A DNA stretch of 64,000 nucleotides from Hymenobacter tibetensis (GCF_022827545.1 NZ_CP094669.1:3810001-3874000), one strand, 5' to 3'. Numbered from the stretch's first letter, positions 54,627 through 64,000 are shown. Notes: generated by a model not told the origin, from the letters alone. A program made the numbers and translations.

Positions 54627-57287
54627 TTATCGTGACTTCACAACGCGCTGTACACTGCGCCCTGCTGAGGAATTGACTTCCAGGAAGTAGGTACCTTCTC
54701 GCAGTGACTGCATATCCATCGTATTGCCGCCAATAGTCTCTCCTGAAAGCATTGTTTGTCCTAGGTTGTTTAACACTCGATAATGCACTGCCCCGAGTGA
54801 AGCTGGCAAGGTCACAACTCCGGTTGTAGGGTTAGGGAAAACAGCATTGGTCAGCCCCTCCTGGTTCTGAACTACTACAACTGGCGAAAAAGCCTCGGTG
54901 CCATCATGGTCGAGTTGGCGTAGGCGGTAGTAGCTCACACCCGCCAGCGGGCGAGCATCCAACCATTCATAGCGGTGGCCCTGGCTGCTGGTACCCTGAC
55001 CCTCCACCCAGCCAATGGTTTCGAACTTATTGGCCGTGGCCCCGCGCTGCATTTCGAAGGCCGCGTTGTTCTTTTCTGATGCTGTAACCCAGTGTAATTG
55101 AATGCCTGTCGCTCCGCCTGATGCTGTGAAGCTCCTTAGCTCCACTGGCAAGGGGTTTACAGCCAAATCAGTACTAGCCAAAATAAAATTACTGAATGAG
55201 TCAAACGAACCTGATACTAAAACAGAATTGGTACCGGCTGCTACTCGACTAATACTTGCCCAGCCGCTACCATTACTTTTAGCGACTACGAAGGAAGCCG
55301 CACGGGGGTCCGTCACGTCATCATCAGTTCCATAACTTAACTCAATGGTACCTGCAAAAGTCCCAACGGCAGGTACTGGACTTGGAGTCACTGAGTAATA
55401 GCGAATGCGCGATATACGTTTAATATCTCCAAGCAAGGTTTGATCCGCAGGTGCACCTTCTATTTGCTCGGCGGTGTAAGTAGTTGTACCAACAGGAGAA
55501 TTCGTGATATCCAGAGCCAATGGACGATAATTGCCACCCTTGCCAATTGGGAAAACCACTCGGCCAGTTGCGTTTACTTCACGAGCGAATGGGCCGTTCA
55601 CATAACTGGAGCTACTCCCACCCGTTACAGTAGCGCTCGGTACTAATGTCAACAAGCTTGCATTAGTAGTGGTAATTGTACCATTGGTCAAGGATAAACC
55701 ACCCGTTCTAACCGGACGAGATAGTGTGAGTCCCGCAGGATTAGCAATTTCTAATCCACCTTCAAAAATAGGATCAGCCCCTCCTGAACCATTTACTGCT
55801 TGTGTACTAGTTCCGTTGAACCTTACGACGGAGGCTGGACCACCAATAAATGTGACGTTTCCGTTGTTGACTGTAAGATTACCACCAATATTCACGGTAG
55901 CTGCCCCTATTCTAACAGTTCCACTCGTGATTACTAAGTCGTTCAAAATAGTCAGTGTACCGGTGCTGATAGGGTTATTGGAAGCAGTTATAGGCGCAAA
56001 TTCTAACGTGCCGTACGTACGGTTACTTAGTGAAGGCTGCGAAGAACTGTTAAGCACAAACCGGCTACCATTCTCGAATGATGCGATAGACGAATTAGAG
56101 TTTCCAAATGGACTTGCTGCTGCTTCTTCTTGCGTGTAAGTAGCACCGCTCCGGAAAATTACAGAATTGGTTGTACCGGTTTCTCCGAACGCATTTCCGG
56201 AAAAATTTACAGCCGCTCTAAATAAACTGCCTGCCGTAAATTCCACTGATGCTGGATCAGTGGTTTTAAGTTCATGCTGGCCTTGGGAGAAAGACAAGTT
56301 TCCGCCGATGCGTCCTTGATTACCAGTCGGTACTATTACCTTCAAATTGCCACCACCAAGGCCCACAAATTCCACAGAAGCTGCTGAACCTACGTTGCTT
56401 GATCCAGCAATTTCGAACTCTGACCCAGGCAAGTTACCACTCACTGTGAGAGTACGAGATACGCCAGCCGAAGCCAAAGAGACGTTGACTCCATTGAGAA
56501 AACGCAACTGCGCAATAATCTCACTGACAGAAAAATCGACATTCACCGAAACAGCCGAAGGCGTTCCTGCCGCTGGATCAAACACCAGTATGTCACTGAC
56601 TGTAGCCGTCGAACGCGCAGGAGTCCAGTTAGTGGGGCTAGACCAATTGCCATTGCCACCTGTCCACGTATACACTTTAGAACCAAGAGCACCGCTGACA
56701 GAGAAATCATCTAGTCTATACCCAAGAGCTGTCGATGTGTTATTAGGTGTCACAACCCATCTAAAGCGAAGGTTATTTACGCCTGCGGCTGAAGCAGGAA
56801 GTGGTATTCTAGCCCCTCCGTTTACTAAGGCCCAAGTACCATTATTTGCGACCTCAGCAAATATTACTGGATTCCAAGTAGTACCGTCAGAACTCCAAGA
56901 AAATGCCACTGGGGCCTGAGTCGTAGTCCGTCTTGCACCCCATAAGACTGTAATGTTAGAATAACCTACTGTTGATAGATTACCTGAGTATTCAATGATG
57001 TTAGTGCTTGCCGCACTGCTATTCCTATATTGACTTCCACCAGAAGCACCCGCATAGTCTGATGAGCCAGTGCTAACTACTGACCAGTTTACCACTGTCC
57101 AGCCTGCGGGAGTGGCAGTACCACTTCCGAAGTTCTCATTGTAGAGCGGAACGCTATTCTGCCCCCATCCTGCTAAAGGGCTTAGAAGTAATAGCAGGAA
57201 TAATAATGACTTCCAGACCTGCTGGCGTGTGTTACCCAAGGGTAATGTAAAAGACTCGGACATACCGGTAGAATTGAAATGCAACAA
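54627..57287 (-). CDS. T9SS type A cargo protein with beta-helix-like middle
   Basis: 886 aa, or 878 if M9 at 57263 is the start, which gives a tighter signal peptide (hydrophobic LLFLLLLLSPLAGWGQ). The N-terminal 190 residues look like a jelly-roll domain (YNENFGSG ... LDDFSVSG). Residues about 200-600 consist of short repeated strands rich in G, N, T and V, as in beta-helix or autotransporter-adhesin-like proteins. The end has a fibronectin-like unit (WVTASEKNNAAFEMQR) and the type A sorting domain from about 805 (VFPNPTTGV ... LREGTYFLEV). It is probably a secreted adhesin or enzyme carrier. Confidence 0.9.
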   Translation of the reverse strand: MLHFNSTGMSESFTLPLGNTRQQVWKSLLFLLLLLSPLAGWGQNSVPLYNENFGSGTATPAGWTVVNWSVVSTGSSDYAGASGGSQYRNSSAASTNIIEYSGNLSTVGYSNITVLWGARRTTTQAPVAFSWSSDGTTWNPVIFAEVANNGTWALVNGGARIPLPASAAGVNNLRFRWVVTPNNTSTALGYRLDDFSVSGALGSKVYTWTGGNGNWSSPTNWTPARSTATVSDILVFDPAAGTPSAVSVNVDFSVSEIIAQLRFLNGVNVSLASAGVSRTLTVSGNLPGSEFEIAGSSNVGSAASVEFVGLGGGNLKVIVPTGNQGRIGGNLSFSQGQHELKTTDPASVEFTAGSLFRAAVNFSGNAFGETGTTNSVIFRSGATYTQEEAAASPFGNSNSSIASFENGSRFVLNSSSQPSLSNRTYGTLEFAPITASNNPISTGTLTILNDLVITSGTVRIGAATVNIGGNLTVNNGNVTFIGGPASVVRFNGTSTQAVNGSGGADPIFEGGLEIANPAGLTLSRPVRTGGLSLTNGTITTTNASLLTLVPSATVTGGSSSSYVNGPFAREVNATGRVVFPIGKGGNYRPLALDITNSPVGTTTYTAEQIEGAPADQTLLGDIKRISRIRYYSVTPSPVPAVGTFAGTIELSYGTDDDVTDPRAASFVVAKSNGSGWASISRVAAGTNSVLVSGSFDSFSNFILASTDLAVNPLPVELRSFTASGGATGIQLHWVTASEKNNAAFEMQRGATANKFETIGWVEGQGTSSQGHRYEWLDARPLAGVSYYRLRQLDHDGTEAFSPVVVVQNQEGLTNAVFPNPTTGVVTLPASLGAVHYRVLNNLGQTMLSGETIGGNTMDMQSLREGTYFLEVNSSAGRSVQRVVKSR

Positions 57288-57311
57288 GATTCAGATTGTT
57301 GAGCTCTGCCT

Positions 57312-57319
57312 CAAAGTTA
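57312..57319 (-). promoter_or_regulatory. Candidate -7 element of the T9SS cargo gene
   Basis: On the minus strand TAACTTTG fits TAnnTTTG, 25 bases before the ATG at 57287. A TTG lies 16 bases upstream rather than 20. Confidence 0.4.
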
Positions 57320-57428
57320 CAATATAATCCGGTTTCAATCCTACTGATATGGTATTGTATAATGTTTATTGTGCACTTTATATATAAAATGCATATTCAT
57401 AACAGTATGGATAGTAACACAAACAAAT

Positions 57429-57461
57429 CTATGTTGATATAATTATATTATATCAACATAG
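57429..57461. repeat. AT-rich 15-bp inverted repeat
   Basis: CTATGTTGATATAAT pairs perfectly with 57447-57461 across a 3-base loop. It lies about 140 bases upstream of the T9SS cargo gene on the minus strand, with no T-run, so a regulatory or cruciform role is more likely than termination. Confidence 0.65.
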
Positions 57462-57680
57462 AACAAACACTTTTTGGTCTATCTAAACAATAATGACACT
57501 ACCAAATATGCCTGTGATTAAGGTTAGCGGCTGATATTGGGTGTTCTTTGCCAATTTGGAACCAGTCGCGCTAACTCCGCGAACCAGCAGTTCATTGTCC
57601 CCGCTAGCACAACTGGCAGCTTATGCAATAGTGTTAGTCCATAATCTCAGCACATTTGTGTTGCTTGTAGTACATGGGCA

Positions 57681-57718
57681 AATAAAAAGCTCCCATCTCA
57701 CGATGGGAGCTTTTTATT
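57681..57718 (-). terminator. Terminator of the second T9SS cargo gene
   Basis: 17-bp perfect stem (57681-57697 with 57702-57718), 4-base loop, with an A/T-run on each side, directly after the stop of the minus-strand gene at 57735. Confidence 0.85.
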
Positions 57719-57734
57719 CATTTTGTCAAGCTGC

Positions 57735-60700
57735 TTAATTTTTGATTATCCGACGTGTTACTTGCTGATCGCCAGCGCTTAGTGTAAGCAAGTAGGTTCC
57801 TGCTTTCAGCTCGCTCAAATCAATTTCGTTATCTTTTGACAAAGAAGTTATCTTGATTTCACGACCACTCAAATCAGTTACACGGACTACAGTAGCAGTC
57901 GTGTACTGTGCTTGAGGCATATTGACGATTAGCTTACCTGAAGTAGGGTTAGGATAGAAGGTAATTTCGGCCAGAGCAGCATTAGTAACTATAACGACAG
58001 GTGAATAGGCAAATTTACCATCGGAATCGCTCTGTTTGAGACGGTAGTAGCTAACACCTGTCAGAGGCCGTAGGTCGACACCATCGTAAGTGGAACGGTT
58101 AGTCGTGGTTCCTTTGCCTTCACGCGTCAAAATGGTCTGGAATTCCTTACCATCCTGGCTGCGCTGCACTTCAAACCCTTTGTTGTTCGATTCTGAAGCT
58201 GTTACCCAGTTCAATGCTACCTGGCCTTTGCGTAAAATAGCAGTAAAAGAAGTTAACGAAACTGGCAGCGGCCCGCCTGGTGCCTCAATACCGTTGATAA
58301 CCGTAGGCACTGGTGGCGACAAGTAGTTTTCAGCCCCTTGCACACTGATGTTGAAATTGTTGTCGATGTTGTTGTACTCGAACGTATAGAAGTAATACGT
58401 TATCGACGAACTCAAGCCTTCCACAGTAGCCGTCTGGTTAGCACCAGAGTATACTATATAGTAGCCAGGTGCAACCTCGGGGCCTAGGCCATAGGTTTGG
58501 TTGCCAGTGGTGTATCTATTGCCATCCTGTGGTTGGCTACCAGCCGGCAGCGTGGCATTAGTGCTGGCAACGATAATACGACCTTCACCATAGCCTAGCG
58601 CAGCGTAGTTAGCGGGCAGGTTGAAGCTCACAGTGGCCGTAGTACCGTTACGGGTTACTGTAGCCGTGCTACGCAGGGTAGGTTCCGTATCTATTGAGTT
58701 AGCTCGCAACAGATCGTTAGCACCGAACACCTGAGCGGCAGTGTTTGTGAAGTCGTTGCTTTGGAACTGCAAAGTGGACTGAGCATTGCCTAGGTACGTG
58801 GGCTTGTAGCGGAAATAGATTGTCTGGTTTACGTCGAATGTTCCTTGGTTAGGAGTCAACGTTAGAGTAGTGCCAAAATCTACATTGTTGGCAGAAATCT
58901 GGAACTGCTCAGTATTACTCGGGTTAAGTGGGTTAGCCGTTAGCGCCTCTGATATCGTGATGGTTTTCTGTACCCGCTCAGCTCTAATAGCAAGGGACTG
59001 GGATGCGGAAGTACTGTTGATAACCGTATTGCTGATCAGTTGAGGAACCGTTTGGATTTGGATAGACGGCTCACTAGTACCACCTACAGGGAGGCCTACT
59101 GAGGTTGCCGGATAGCTATCTATGCGAATAAGAGAAGAAGCGGTGAGGGCTGTAGGTGGCAGGAAACGCACATACACGGTTACGGAAGGACTGATATCAT
59201 TTCCGCCCGTGTTGCGTGGCACAACAATACTGTTGCCGGTGCCCACAATACCTGCGAAAGAGGCATCCAGCGAAACCTGGAAATGCGTGGGTGCTAGTAC
59301 CGTAACATCTTGCAACAAATTGGAAGCTTCAAGCTGGAAGGATTGAACTGCAGAAGCAAGACCAGGTACTGTAGAGAATTGGGTGAGATTTCCAGCACTA
59401 TTAATTGTGGATTCCCCGCCTATTGAGTTGTTAGCAGTAACAGTGACAACCTGAGATACAGCGCTAGTGCTCGTCAGCGTAATGTTGCCATTGAAAACCC
59501 CGTTTGCTACTGGACCGGCCAACTGCACCTCGATAGTGCGCAATGATACAGCACCGCTAACTGGGTTGATAGTCAACGGACCAGAGGTAAAGCTACCACC
59601 GACCGAAGCATCACGAAATACGATGTTGCCGCTAGATCCTGTTAGGACAAGAGGAGCCGTTAGGTTGCCAGCACTTATTTCGAACGTCAGGGTCTGGAAT
59701 GAGCCACTGCTCGAAACAGTTTGGAAGTTGAGTGAAGTCGGATTGGCTGTGATATAGGGACCTGTTGGAGCCATGGTTCCAGTACCACTTACGTCTACCC
59801 CTGCGTCCAACGCACCGGCAGATGTTACCGTAATCGTGTTTTCGTAGCGCACAGCTTGAGAAGGCACGAAACGAATATCAATCGTAGCATTTACCGAGCC
59901 GCTGGAAGGGGTGAGCGTGATGTTTGCGGCGCTAAAGGCGTTTGTGCCTTGGCGCATTTGGAAACCAGCCGGCACAGTTAGTGTCACTGGATTGGTCAAA
60001 TTGCTGCCCGACACAGTAAACGACTGCGTTGTTGAGTTTAAGCCAACTTGAACAGAGCCAAAGTCTGGCAGGCTAGTAGGCGAAGCTGTTAATATGGGAG
60101 CGGGAGCTTCGCCAGTACCAGATACGGCGACAGCACGCGTTTGCGCATTAGTACTAGTAAGCGTGATATTACCGCTATATGCTTGCACTAGTGTTGGAGC
60201 AAACACTACGTCAACAGTGGTAGTAGGTACCGAACCACTTGTTTGTGCTAGTGTCAGAGACGAAGCATACGCATTGTTTCCCGTACGGATGAGAAAGCCA
60301 CTCGGTGCACTCAGGTTGATATTGTTGGTAAGATTCTGACCGCTTACTGTAATTGCCTGCGGATCACTCTGTGTGCCCGTAGTGGTGTTGCTGAAGATGA
60401 GCGTAGTAGGCGCTACTGTGATGGTAGGAGCTGCTGCTGCTGTTAAGGCCACATCATCCAAGCGGTATTGGTTTGTGTTACCGCTGACACGCGTAAAACG
60501 CACCCGCAGGTTATTTACCCGTGGGATAGTCGACGTAACATTATACTGGTTGAACGTGAATCCTGAGTTAGCCGGAGTTTGGTTTGTTTTGGTTGTTACG
60601 GCCACATAAGTGGCCGTAATGTAGTTGGTACCATCAGCACTGAATTCCACTGTAAACTCGGAATTCAAAGTGCCAATAGAAGCCGTAACTGGCGCGTACA

Positions 60701-61139
60701 AGCCAAACGTCAAGGCCGGGGTAGTTAACGCCGCCGAATTGATATTCTCAATCTGAAAGTTGTAGGGTGGCGCATCGGGCAATGACGTGCCGGCACTATT
60801 AAATGCAGGACCAAAATATATGGTGCTCGCCCCACTCGCTCCGGTGTACTGACCAGTAGCTACTGCTGTTGAGCTATTAGCCGTTACTGCCGACCCTGAA
60901 TAGATGAATCCTTTTTCAGCATCATTGTTGAAGCCTCTCTTATTATAATAAGAAGCAATGCTTTCCCGAGAACCAGCTGTCGTGCCCATGTTCTCAGTGA
61001 AGGTTTGAGCCATGCTAGCACCTGACAATGAAAGCAGGAAAAGCACTAGTGCCCAAACGCGGTTATTCAAGATGGAGCACAATAGCCTTACCTGCTCGAG
61101 GTAGGGTCGTTGGCCCCGGCACGTGTAAGAGTTTTTCAT
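57735..61139 (-). CDS. T9SS type A cargo protein with repeated ASH/DUF1573-like domains
   Basis: 1134 aa. Signal region at about residues 28-45 (VLFLLSLSGASMAQ) after a long basic N-region. A jelly-roll-like domain follows (to about 230), then several 100-residue beta-sandwich repeats of the choice-of-anchor or ASH type, each with the pattern FG-V or FSNTTTGTQS ... TVSGQNLT ... SGTG (about 235-700). A fibronectin-like part (WVTASESNNKGFEVQR, near 985) and the type A sorting domain (about 1060-1134, FYPNPTSGK ... LKAGTYLLTL) end it. The final 150 residues resemble those of the neighbour at 54627-57287, so the pair shares ancestry there. Confidence 0.9.
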   Translation of the reverse strand: MKNSYTCRGQRPYLEQVRLLCSILNNRVWALVLFLLSLSGASMAQTFTENMGTTAGSRESIASYYNKRGFNNDAEKGFIYSGSAVTANSSTAVATGQYTGASGASTIYFGPAFNSAGTSLPDAPPYNFQIENINSAALTTPALTFGLYAPVTASIGTLNSEFTVEFSADGTNYITATYVAVTTKTNQTPANSGFTFNQYNVTSTIPRVNNLRVRFTRVSGNTNQYRLDDVALTAAAAPTITVAPTTLIFSNTTTGTQSDPQAITVSGQNLTNNINLSAPSGFLIRTGNNAYASSLTLAQTSGSVPTTTVDVVFAPTLVQAYSGNITLTSTNAQTRAVAVSGTGEAPAPILTASPTSLPDFGSVQVGLNSTTQSFTVSGSNLTNPVTLTVPAGFQMRQGTNAFSAANITLTPSSGSVNATIDIRFVPSQAVRYENTITVTSAGALDAGVDVSGTGTMAPTGPYITANPTSLNFQTVSSSGSFQTLTFEISAGNLTAPLVLTGSSGNIVFRDASVGGSFTSGPLTINPVSGAVSLRTIEVQLAGPVANGVFNGNITLTSTSAVSQVVTVTANNSIGGESTINSAGNLTQFSTVPGLASAVQSFQLEASNLLQDVTVLAPTHFQVSLDASFAGIVGTGNSIVVPRNTGGNDISPSVTVYVRFLPPTALTASSLIRIDSYPATSVGLPVGGTSEPSIQIQTVPQLISNTVINSTSASQSLAIRAERVQKTITISEALTANPLNPSNTEQFQISANNVDFGTTLTLTPNQGTFDVNQTIYFRYKPTYLGNAQSTLQFQSNDFTNTAAQVFGANDLLRANSIDTEPTLRSTATVTRNGTTATVSFNLPANYAALGYGEGRIIVASTNATLPAGSQPQDGNRYTTGNQTYGLGPEVAPGYYIVYSGANQTATVEGLSSSITYYFYTFEYNNIDNNFNISVQGAENYLSPPVPTVINGIEAPGGPLPVSLTSFTAILRKGQVALNWVTASESNNKGFEVQRSQDGKEFQTILTREGKGTTTNRSTYDGVDLRPLTGVSYYRLKQSDSDGKFAYSPVVIVTNAALAEITFYPNPTSGKLIVNMPQAQYTTATVVRVTDLSGREIKITSLSKDNEIDLSELKAGTYLLTLSAGDQQVTRRIIKN

Positions 61140-62200
61140 AGAATTATGATAAGTTGAAAGTTGCAGACAAAGGAAAGAAGTGAAGAAGGAAAAGTGCGAT
61201 TATGAATTCATTATCAAAGCTCGCTATCTAATGCTTTATAATTGAATGATTGTTAGATTAAGATTTCAATTAAAAATTGCATTTTACTAGCACAACGTAT
61301 TTCATCATTTAATAATACGTAATGATACTGCTTTTTGGATCTACACAAAAAACCTGCCATACGAAGTCAAAACGCCTTTTCCAAAGGCTAAAATTTACAA
61401 CACCACCCAAAACACGGCAACTCTATTCATAACACAGTACCTCCTGAATGCCTTCTATACGGCACAAATTTGCACTTATTTTTTTGATAACCAATTTCAT
61501 AATAGAAAGAAAAACACACATATCTATCCCGTCTATTAATTACATAAATAGTTCAATTTCATTACTCTTGACAAGCTAAGCAATCAGCCATGGTATGACT
61601 GCATTATACCCCTATATACCGATGAGCAATCAATGCAAACTGGCAGGACTTAGCTTGTATGTATCTAGAACAAGCTCAGCATGTCGCTCACCTATACAAT
61701 CCTTGTATACAGCCACTTGTGTGGGGTCATTGTTCGCTAAAGAAAGCTGGCGCTTTTGCAGAATTATATGTACTTCTTTAGGTCTGTAATGGATGGGCAC
61801 GAAAGCATAAACGTTGACACACTTTCGATTTCGCTTATAGGCTTGTTTTTTAGACAATCATTACACGGCTTAGCTTAGAAAGCAATTACTTGCATGGATA
61901 TAAAAGGATATTTAACTAGAAGCGCACCCACCTTAAGTGCTAAAAACCTTGCTAGATACAAATAGTAAAAAAGCAAGCTCCTATTCGGCTTGATGTGCGA
62001 GTAGGTTCTTGCTAACGAGGAGCTTAATTGCTGCCACAAAAGGGTGCACTTACTGCCTTACATTAAATGCATCTAACATTAGTGTATAACGGCTAAAGTC
62101 TAGCTGCGAGTGTTGCTATTAGCTTTTACTCTACTTGGACGACAGTATACAGTAGCTGTTGATACACTATATCTATAGTAAGGGCAGTCTGCCTCTCACT
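61140..62200. other. Long AT-rich region without a supported gene
   Basis: More than 1 kb of AT-rich DNA. Short frames exist (for example 61630-61857 on the minus strand, TTG start, 75 codons), but none has a family pattern or good ribosome site. An imperfect hairpin (arms near 61972-61987 and 61998-62013) recalls a decayed terminator. The region may hold the promoter of the large T9SS gene, a small RNA, or a decayed gene. Confidence 0.55.
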
Positions 62201-63379
62201 TTATATCACAATGTGTGGCACAAACTCCGATAGGTTAGTAATAAAACCAGCGTCGCGGCGGAAGCCGATGGCACTAGCGGATCCGGCCCAGAAAACGCCC
62301 GCTTGATACCGGCGGCCTTGGGTATCTTGTGGTAACTCTGCGAACCGTTGGCGCACTTGAGGCTGATCAGCAAAGTCACCAGCGACGGACTCTCCCGCAC
62401 GGCCTTCGTTTACTTCCGTTACATTCTGCCCTTCCCTGCCTAGCAGGGGTTTGCGAACGTAATGGCCGGGCAAATCTTGCAATGAGGCTTCGAGTAGTAA
62501 AGGATGATACGGGAAATTCTGCCACAGCCATGCCAGAATGCCTTTACTTTGAAACAGCAGGGTGTAAGGTGGATTACCAATAATCAGGTCTCGACTTTGC
62601 AGTAATTGTGTTAAGTCAGCGGTTAGCTCTGGTTCTTCGGCAGCTAATATTTCCCAAGGCACGAGCTTGAACACAAAAGCGAACCGTTGCCACTGGCCAG
62701 GCTCTGTCTCCACCCAAGCACCTCGCTCCTCTCCCTGCACTGATACTTGCATGGCATCCACTGGGCAAACGTGCACTAGCTCGAAGCCAGCCTCGGTAGC
62801 GGCTTCGGCTACTACCGCGCAGTTTGCTTCATCCTCGCTACTATCAGGCAAGTGCACGAGAAGCAACGTAGGTTCCAAGTCCTCGTTGAGTTCCAGCCAA
62901 TGAATCAGTTGGTTGCGGAGTCCTTCAAACAGACCGTTTGCCTGGCGCTCGTCTTGTCCTTGGCCGGCAGCTACCAAACTAGCCCACTGTACCACGGCAG
63001 TTTCAGGAAGGCTGGTAGCAGTGTCCGCATTGAACTCGAGGAGTTTAGGGCCGTCAGGGGTATCTGCCAGGTCGAAGCGGCCATAAAGATGCCAGTGCCG
63101 GTCGTCGTTCCAGGAATGGCGGACGGCGGCCCACAGGTTCTCAGGAATGGCCAGTAGGCGCAATAGGTCGTCGGGAATAGGATCAGGAATGCACTGAACC
63201 AGCAGATCATAGAGCGTATCGGCGGCTTGCAGAAGTGCGTCGGCGGTGGTTTCGGGTAGCTGCACCGCCTCGCGAGCTACATAATTTTGGCAGGCGTCTT
63301 CAATGGCCCAATCCCAGCCCAGGCTGCGTACCGCGGGACTAACATCACCAGAAAGAGGCAATAACTTGATAATGCTCAT
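62201..63379 (-). CDS. Glutathionylspermidine synthase-family protein
   Basis: 392 aa. ATP-grasp ligase of the C-terminal glutathionylspermidine synthase family. Recognised stretches: HLYGRFDLADTPDGPKLLEFNAD with SLPETAVVQW (about 95-130), NPPYTLLFQSKGILAWLW near 275-292, and HYVRKPLLGREGQNV near 308-322. Only the synthetase half is present, without the amidase domain of the E. coli enzyme. Many bacteria with such a half enzyme do not make glutathionylspermidine, so it may join other small peptides or amines. It is next to a Gly-rich membrane-associated protein gene, a pairing seen often for this family (YgiB/YjfC-type context), though that partner is not evident here. Confidence 0.93.
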   Translation of the reverse strand: MSIIKLLPLSGDVSPAVRSLGWDWAIEDACQNYVAREAVQLPETTADALLQAADTLYDLLVQCIPDPIPDDLLRLLAIPENLWAAVRHSWNDDRHWHLYGRFDLADTPDGPKLLEFNADTATSLPETAVVQWASLVAAGQGQDERQANGLFEGLRNQLIHWLELNEDLEPTLLLVHLPDSSEDEANCAVVAEAATEAGFELVHVCPVDAMQVSVQGEERGAWVETEPGQWQRFAFVFKLVPWEILAAEEPELTADLTQLLQSRDLIIGNPPYTLLFQSKGILAWLWQNFPYHPLLLEASLQDLPGHYVRKPLLGREGQNVTEVNEGRAGESVAGDFADQPQVRQRFAELPQDTQGRRYQAGVFWAGSASAIGFRRDAGFITNLSEFVPHIVI

Positions 63380-63485
63380 AGGAAGAGGCGTAGAATAGCT
63401 TTACCGGCGCCTAACTGCACGCCAGACGAACGCACCGGTCATTTTTCACTGAATTAGGAACTCGCGTTAGGCTCCAAGCCCTAGA

Positions 63486-63992
63486 TTAACCGCCAAAACC
63501 ACGGCTACCGCCACGGCTGCCAAAACCAGAGCTACGGCCCGACGGCGCAGTACCACGCACGCTGCTTCGTCCGAAACCAGTGGTGCGCGTTACGCTCGTG
63601 CTGGGCCGAATACCAGCCGACGGCGACGTGCGGCTACCTGCAAACCCCCGACCAAAGAAACCGCGGCCCTGACCGCGCTCCTGTGCGACGCGGCTACGCC
63701 AGCCGTTGTTCTGTTGCACCAAGCCAGGATTGGCGTAAGCCCCTACGTTGGGCGTAAGGAACCGGCCAGCCATGTAGCCAATACCGCCCCACATCAGGAT
63801 GTCCATCATGCCAGTGCCGCCAGCACGATTTTCTGGGTAAGCGCGGCTGTAATCCTGCATCTGCTTCTGCAAAGCCTGGCCTTGCAGCGTATCTACTTTG
63901 CCATCGAAATGCTTGAGCACAGCGGCTACCTGCTCTTTGCCAGCAGGGCGCTCGGCTGTGATTTTCCACTGACCGGGCTGCACTTCAGTCAT
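63486..63992 (-). CDS. Gly/Arg/Ser-rich protein of unknown function, possibly partial at 5' end
   Basis: 168 aa from the last ATG before the window edge. The frame stays open to the edge with no stop, so the start may lie outside. The N-terminal 60 residues (GQWKITAERPAGKEQVAAVLKH) look folded and acidic-basic mixed. A short hydrophobic stretch (MMDILMWGGIGYMAGRFL, about 62-80) could insert into a membrane. From about 100 on it is low-complexity, rich in G, R, S and F (SRGGSRGFGG at the end). Function unknown. It lies 106 bases upstream of the ligase gene on the same strand, so the two are probably one operon. Confidence 0.7.
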   Translation of the reverse strand: MTEVQPGQWKITAERPAGKEQVAAVLKHFDGKVDTLQGQALQKQMQDYSRAYPENRAGGTGMMDILMWGGIGYMAGRFLTPNVGAYANPGLVQQNNGWRSRVAQERGQGRGFFGRGFAGSRTSPSAGIRPSTSVTRTTGFGRSSVRGTAPSGRSSGFGSRGGSRGFGG

Positions 63993-64000
63993 TTCAGTGA

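Larger units (their letters stand above)
57288..57734. other. AT-rich intergenic region
   Basis: About 450 bases, much richer in A and T than the neighbours. It holds the possible promoter at 57312-57319, an AT-rich 15-bp inverted repeat at 57429-57461 and the terminator at 57681-57718. No gene is supported. Confidence 0.6.

Noticed and set aside
61630..61857. 75-codon minus-strand frame in the AT-rich region
   Set aside because: TTG start, no family pattern and no strong ribosome site. Cannot be excluded, but there is no positive support.

Overview
The window reads as a chromosomal segment of a Bacteroidota bacterium of the Cytophagales/Hymenobacteraceae type, most like Hymenobacter. The reasons are several type IX secretion (T9SS) cargo proteins with type A or type B (gliding-associated) C-terminal sorting domains, a PorV/PorU-family pair, GEVED and PKD domain proteins, a PadR plus PspC module, a BatE-like protein, and a promoter upstream of tRNA-Lys that fits the Bacteroidota pattern exactly (TTTG, 20 bases, TACTTTTG). 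Genus assignment is inference from gene content.

Region 1 (1-10.8 kb) is an accessory metabolic cluster on the + strand: carboxymuconolactone decarboxylase-like protein, Tat-exported aldo/keto reductase, cupin lipoprotein, ABM-type monooxygenase-like protein, second cupin, two gene remnants, AraC regulator, SMP-30/gluconolactonase-like protein, second ABM protein, second (cytosolic) aldo/keto reductase and an exported MBL-fold hydrolase. Paralogues recur in it. Most products carry export signals, so it looks like a periplasmic or envelope redox/lactone system. A GNAT acetyltransferase, a Crp-like regulator and an SMR efflux protein follow.

Region 2 (11-15.8 kb) looks like a decayed mobile island: serine recombinase, a 56-bp perfect palindrome, a zinc-ribbon protein, a 186-bp element bounded by 38-bp inverted repeats, a VapE-like primase/helicase, a small coupled gene, an excisionase-like HTH gene that appears split by a frameshift, and an unknown 300-aa protein. 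It ends at the 3' side of a tRNA-Lys gene.

Region 3 (16-38 kb) is mostly core: BatE-like protein, SDR oxidoreductase, two large T9SS cargo proteins, rlmD, a translationally coupled pair of unknown genes, thiL, a LemA-like lipoprotein, a possible short structured RNA, an M3 peptidase, a PaaE-like ferredoxin reductase, a leaderless M23 peptidase, an FtsX-like permease, a NamZ-family lipoprotein, fmt and folA.

Region 4 (38-48 kb) holds a PorU-family sortase and a PorV-family partner. Diverging from them is a padR-pspC/GIN unit; the shared upstream region carries repeated AGTAC-type motifs.

Region 5 (48-64 kb) has the CCA-adding enzyme, a DUF2306-like membrane protein, threonylcarbamoyl-AMP synthase, methylmalonyl-CoA epimerase, an iscS-iscU-unknown-iscA iron-sulfur operon, two more T9SS cargo proteins in AT-rich surroundings, a glutathionylspermidine synthase-family protein and a Gly/Arg-rich protein at the edge. 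Throughout, convergent genes are separated by unusually long, near-perfect hairpins.
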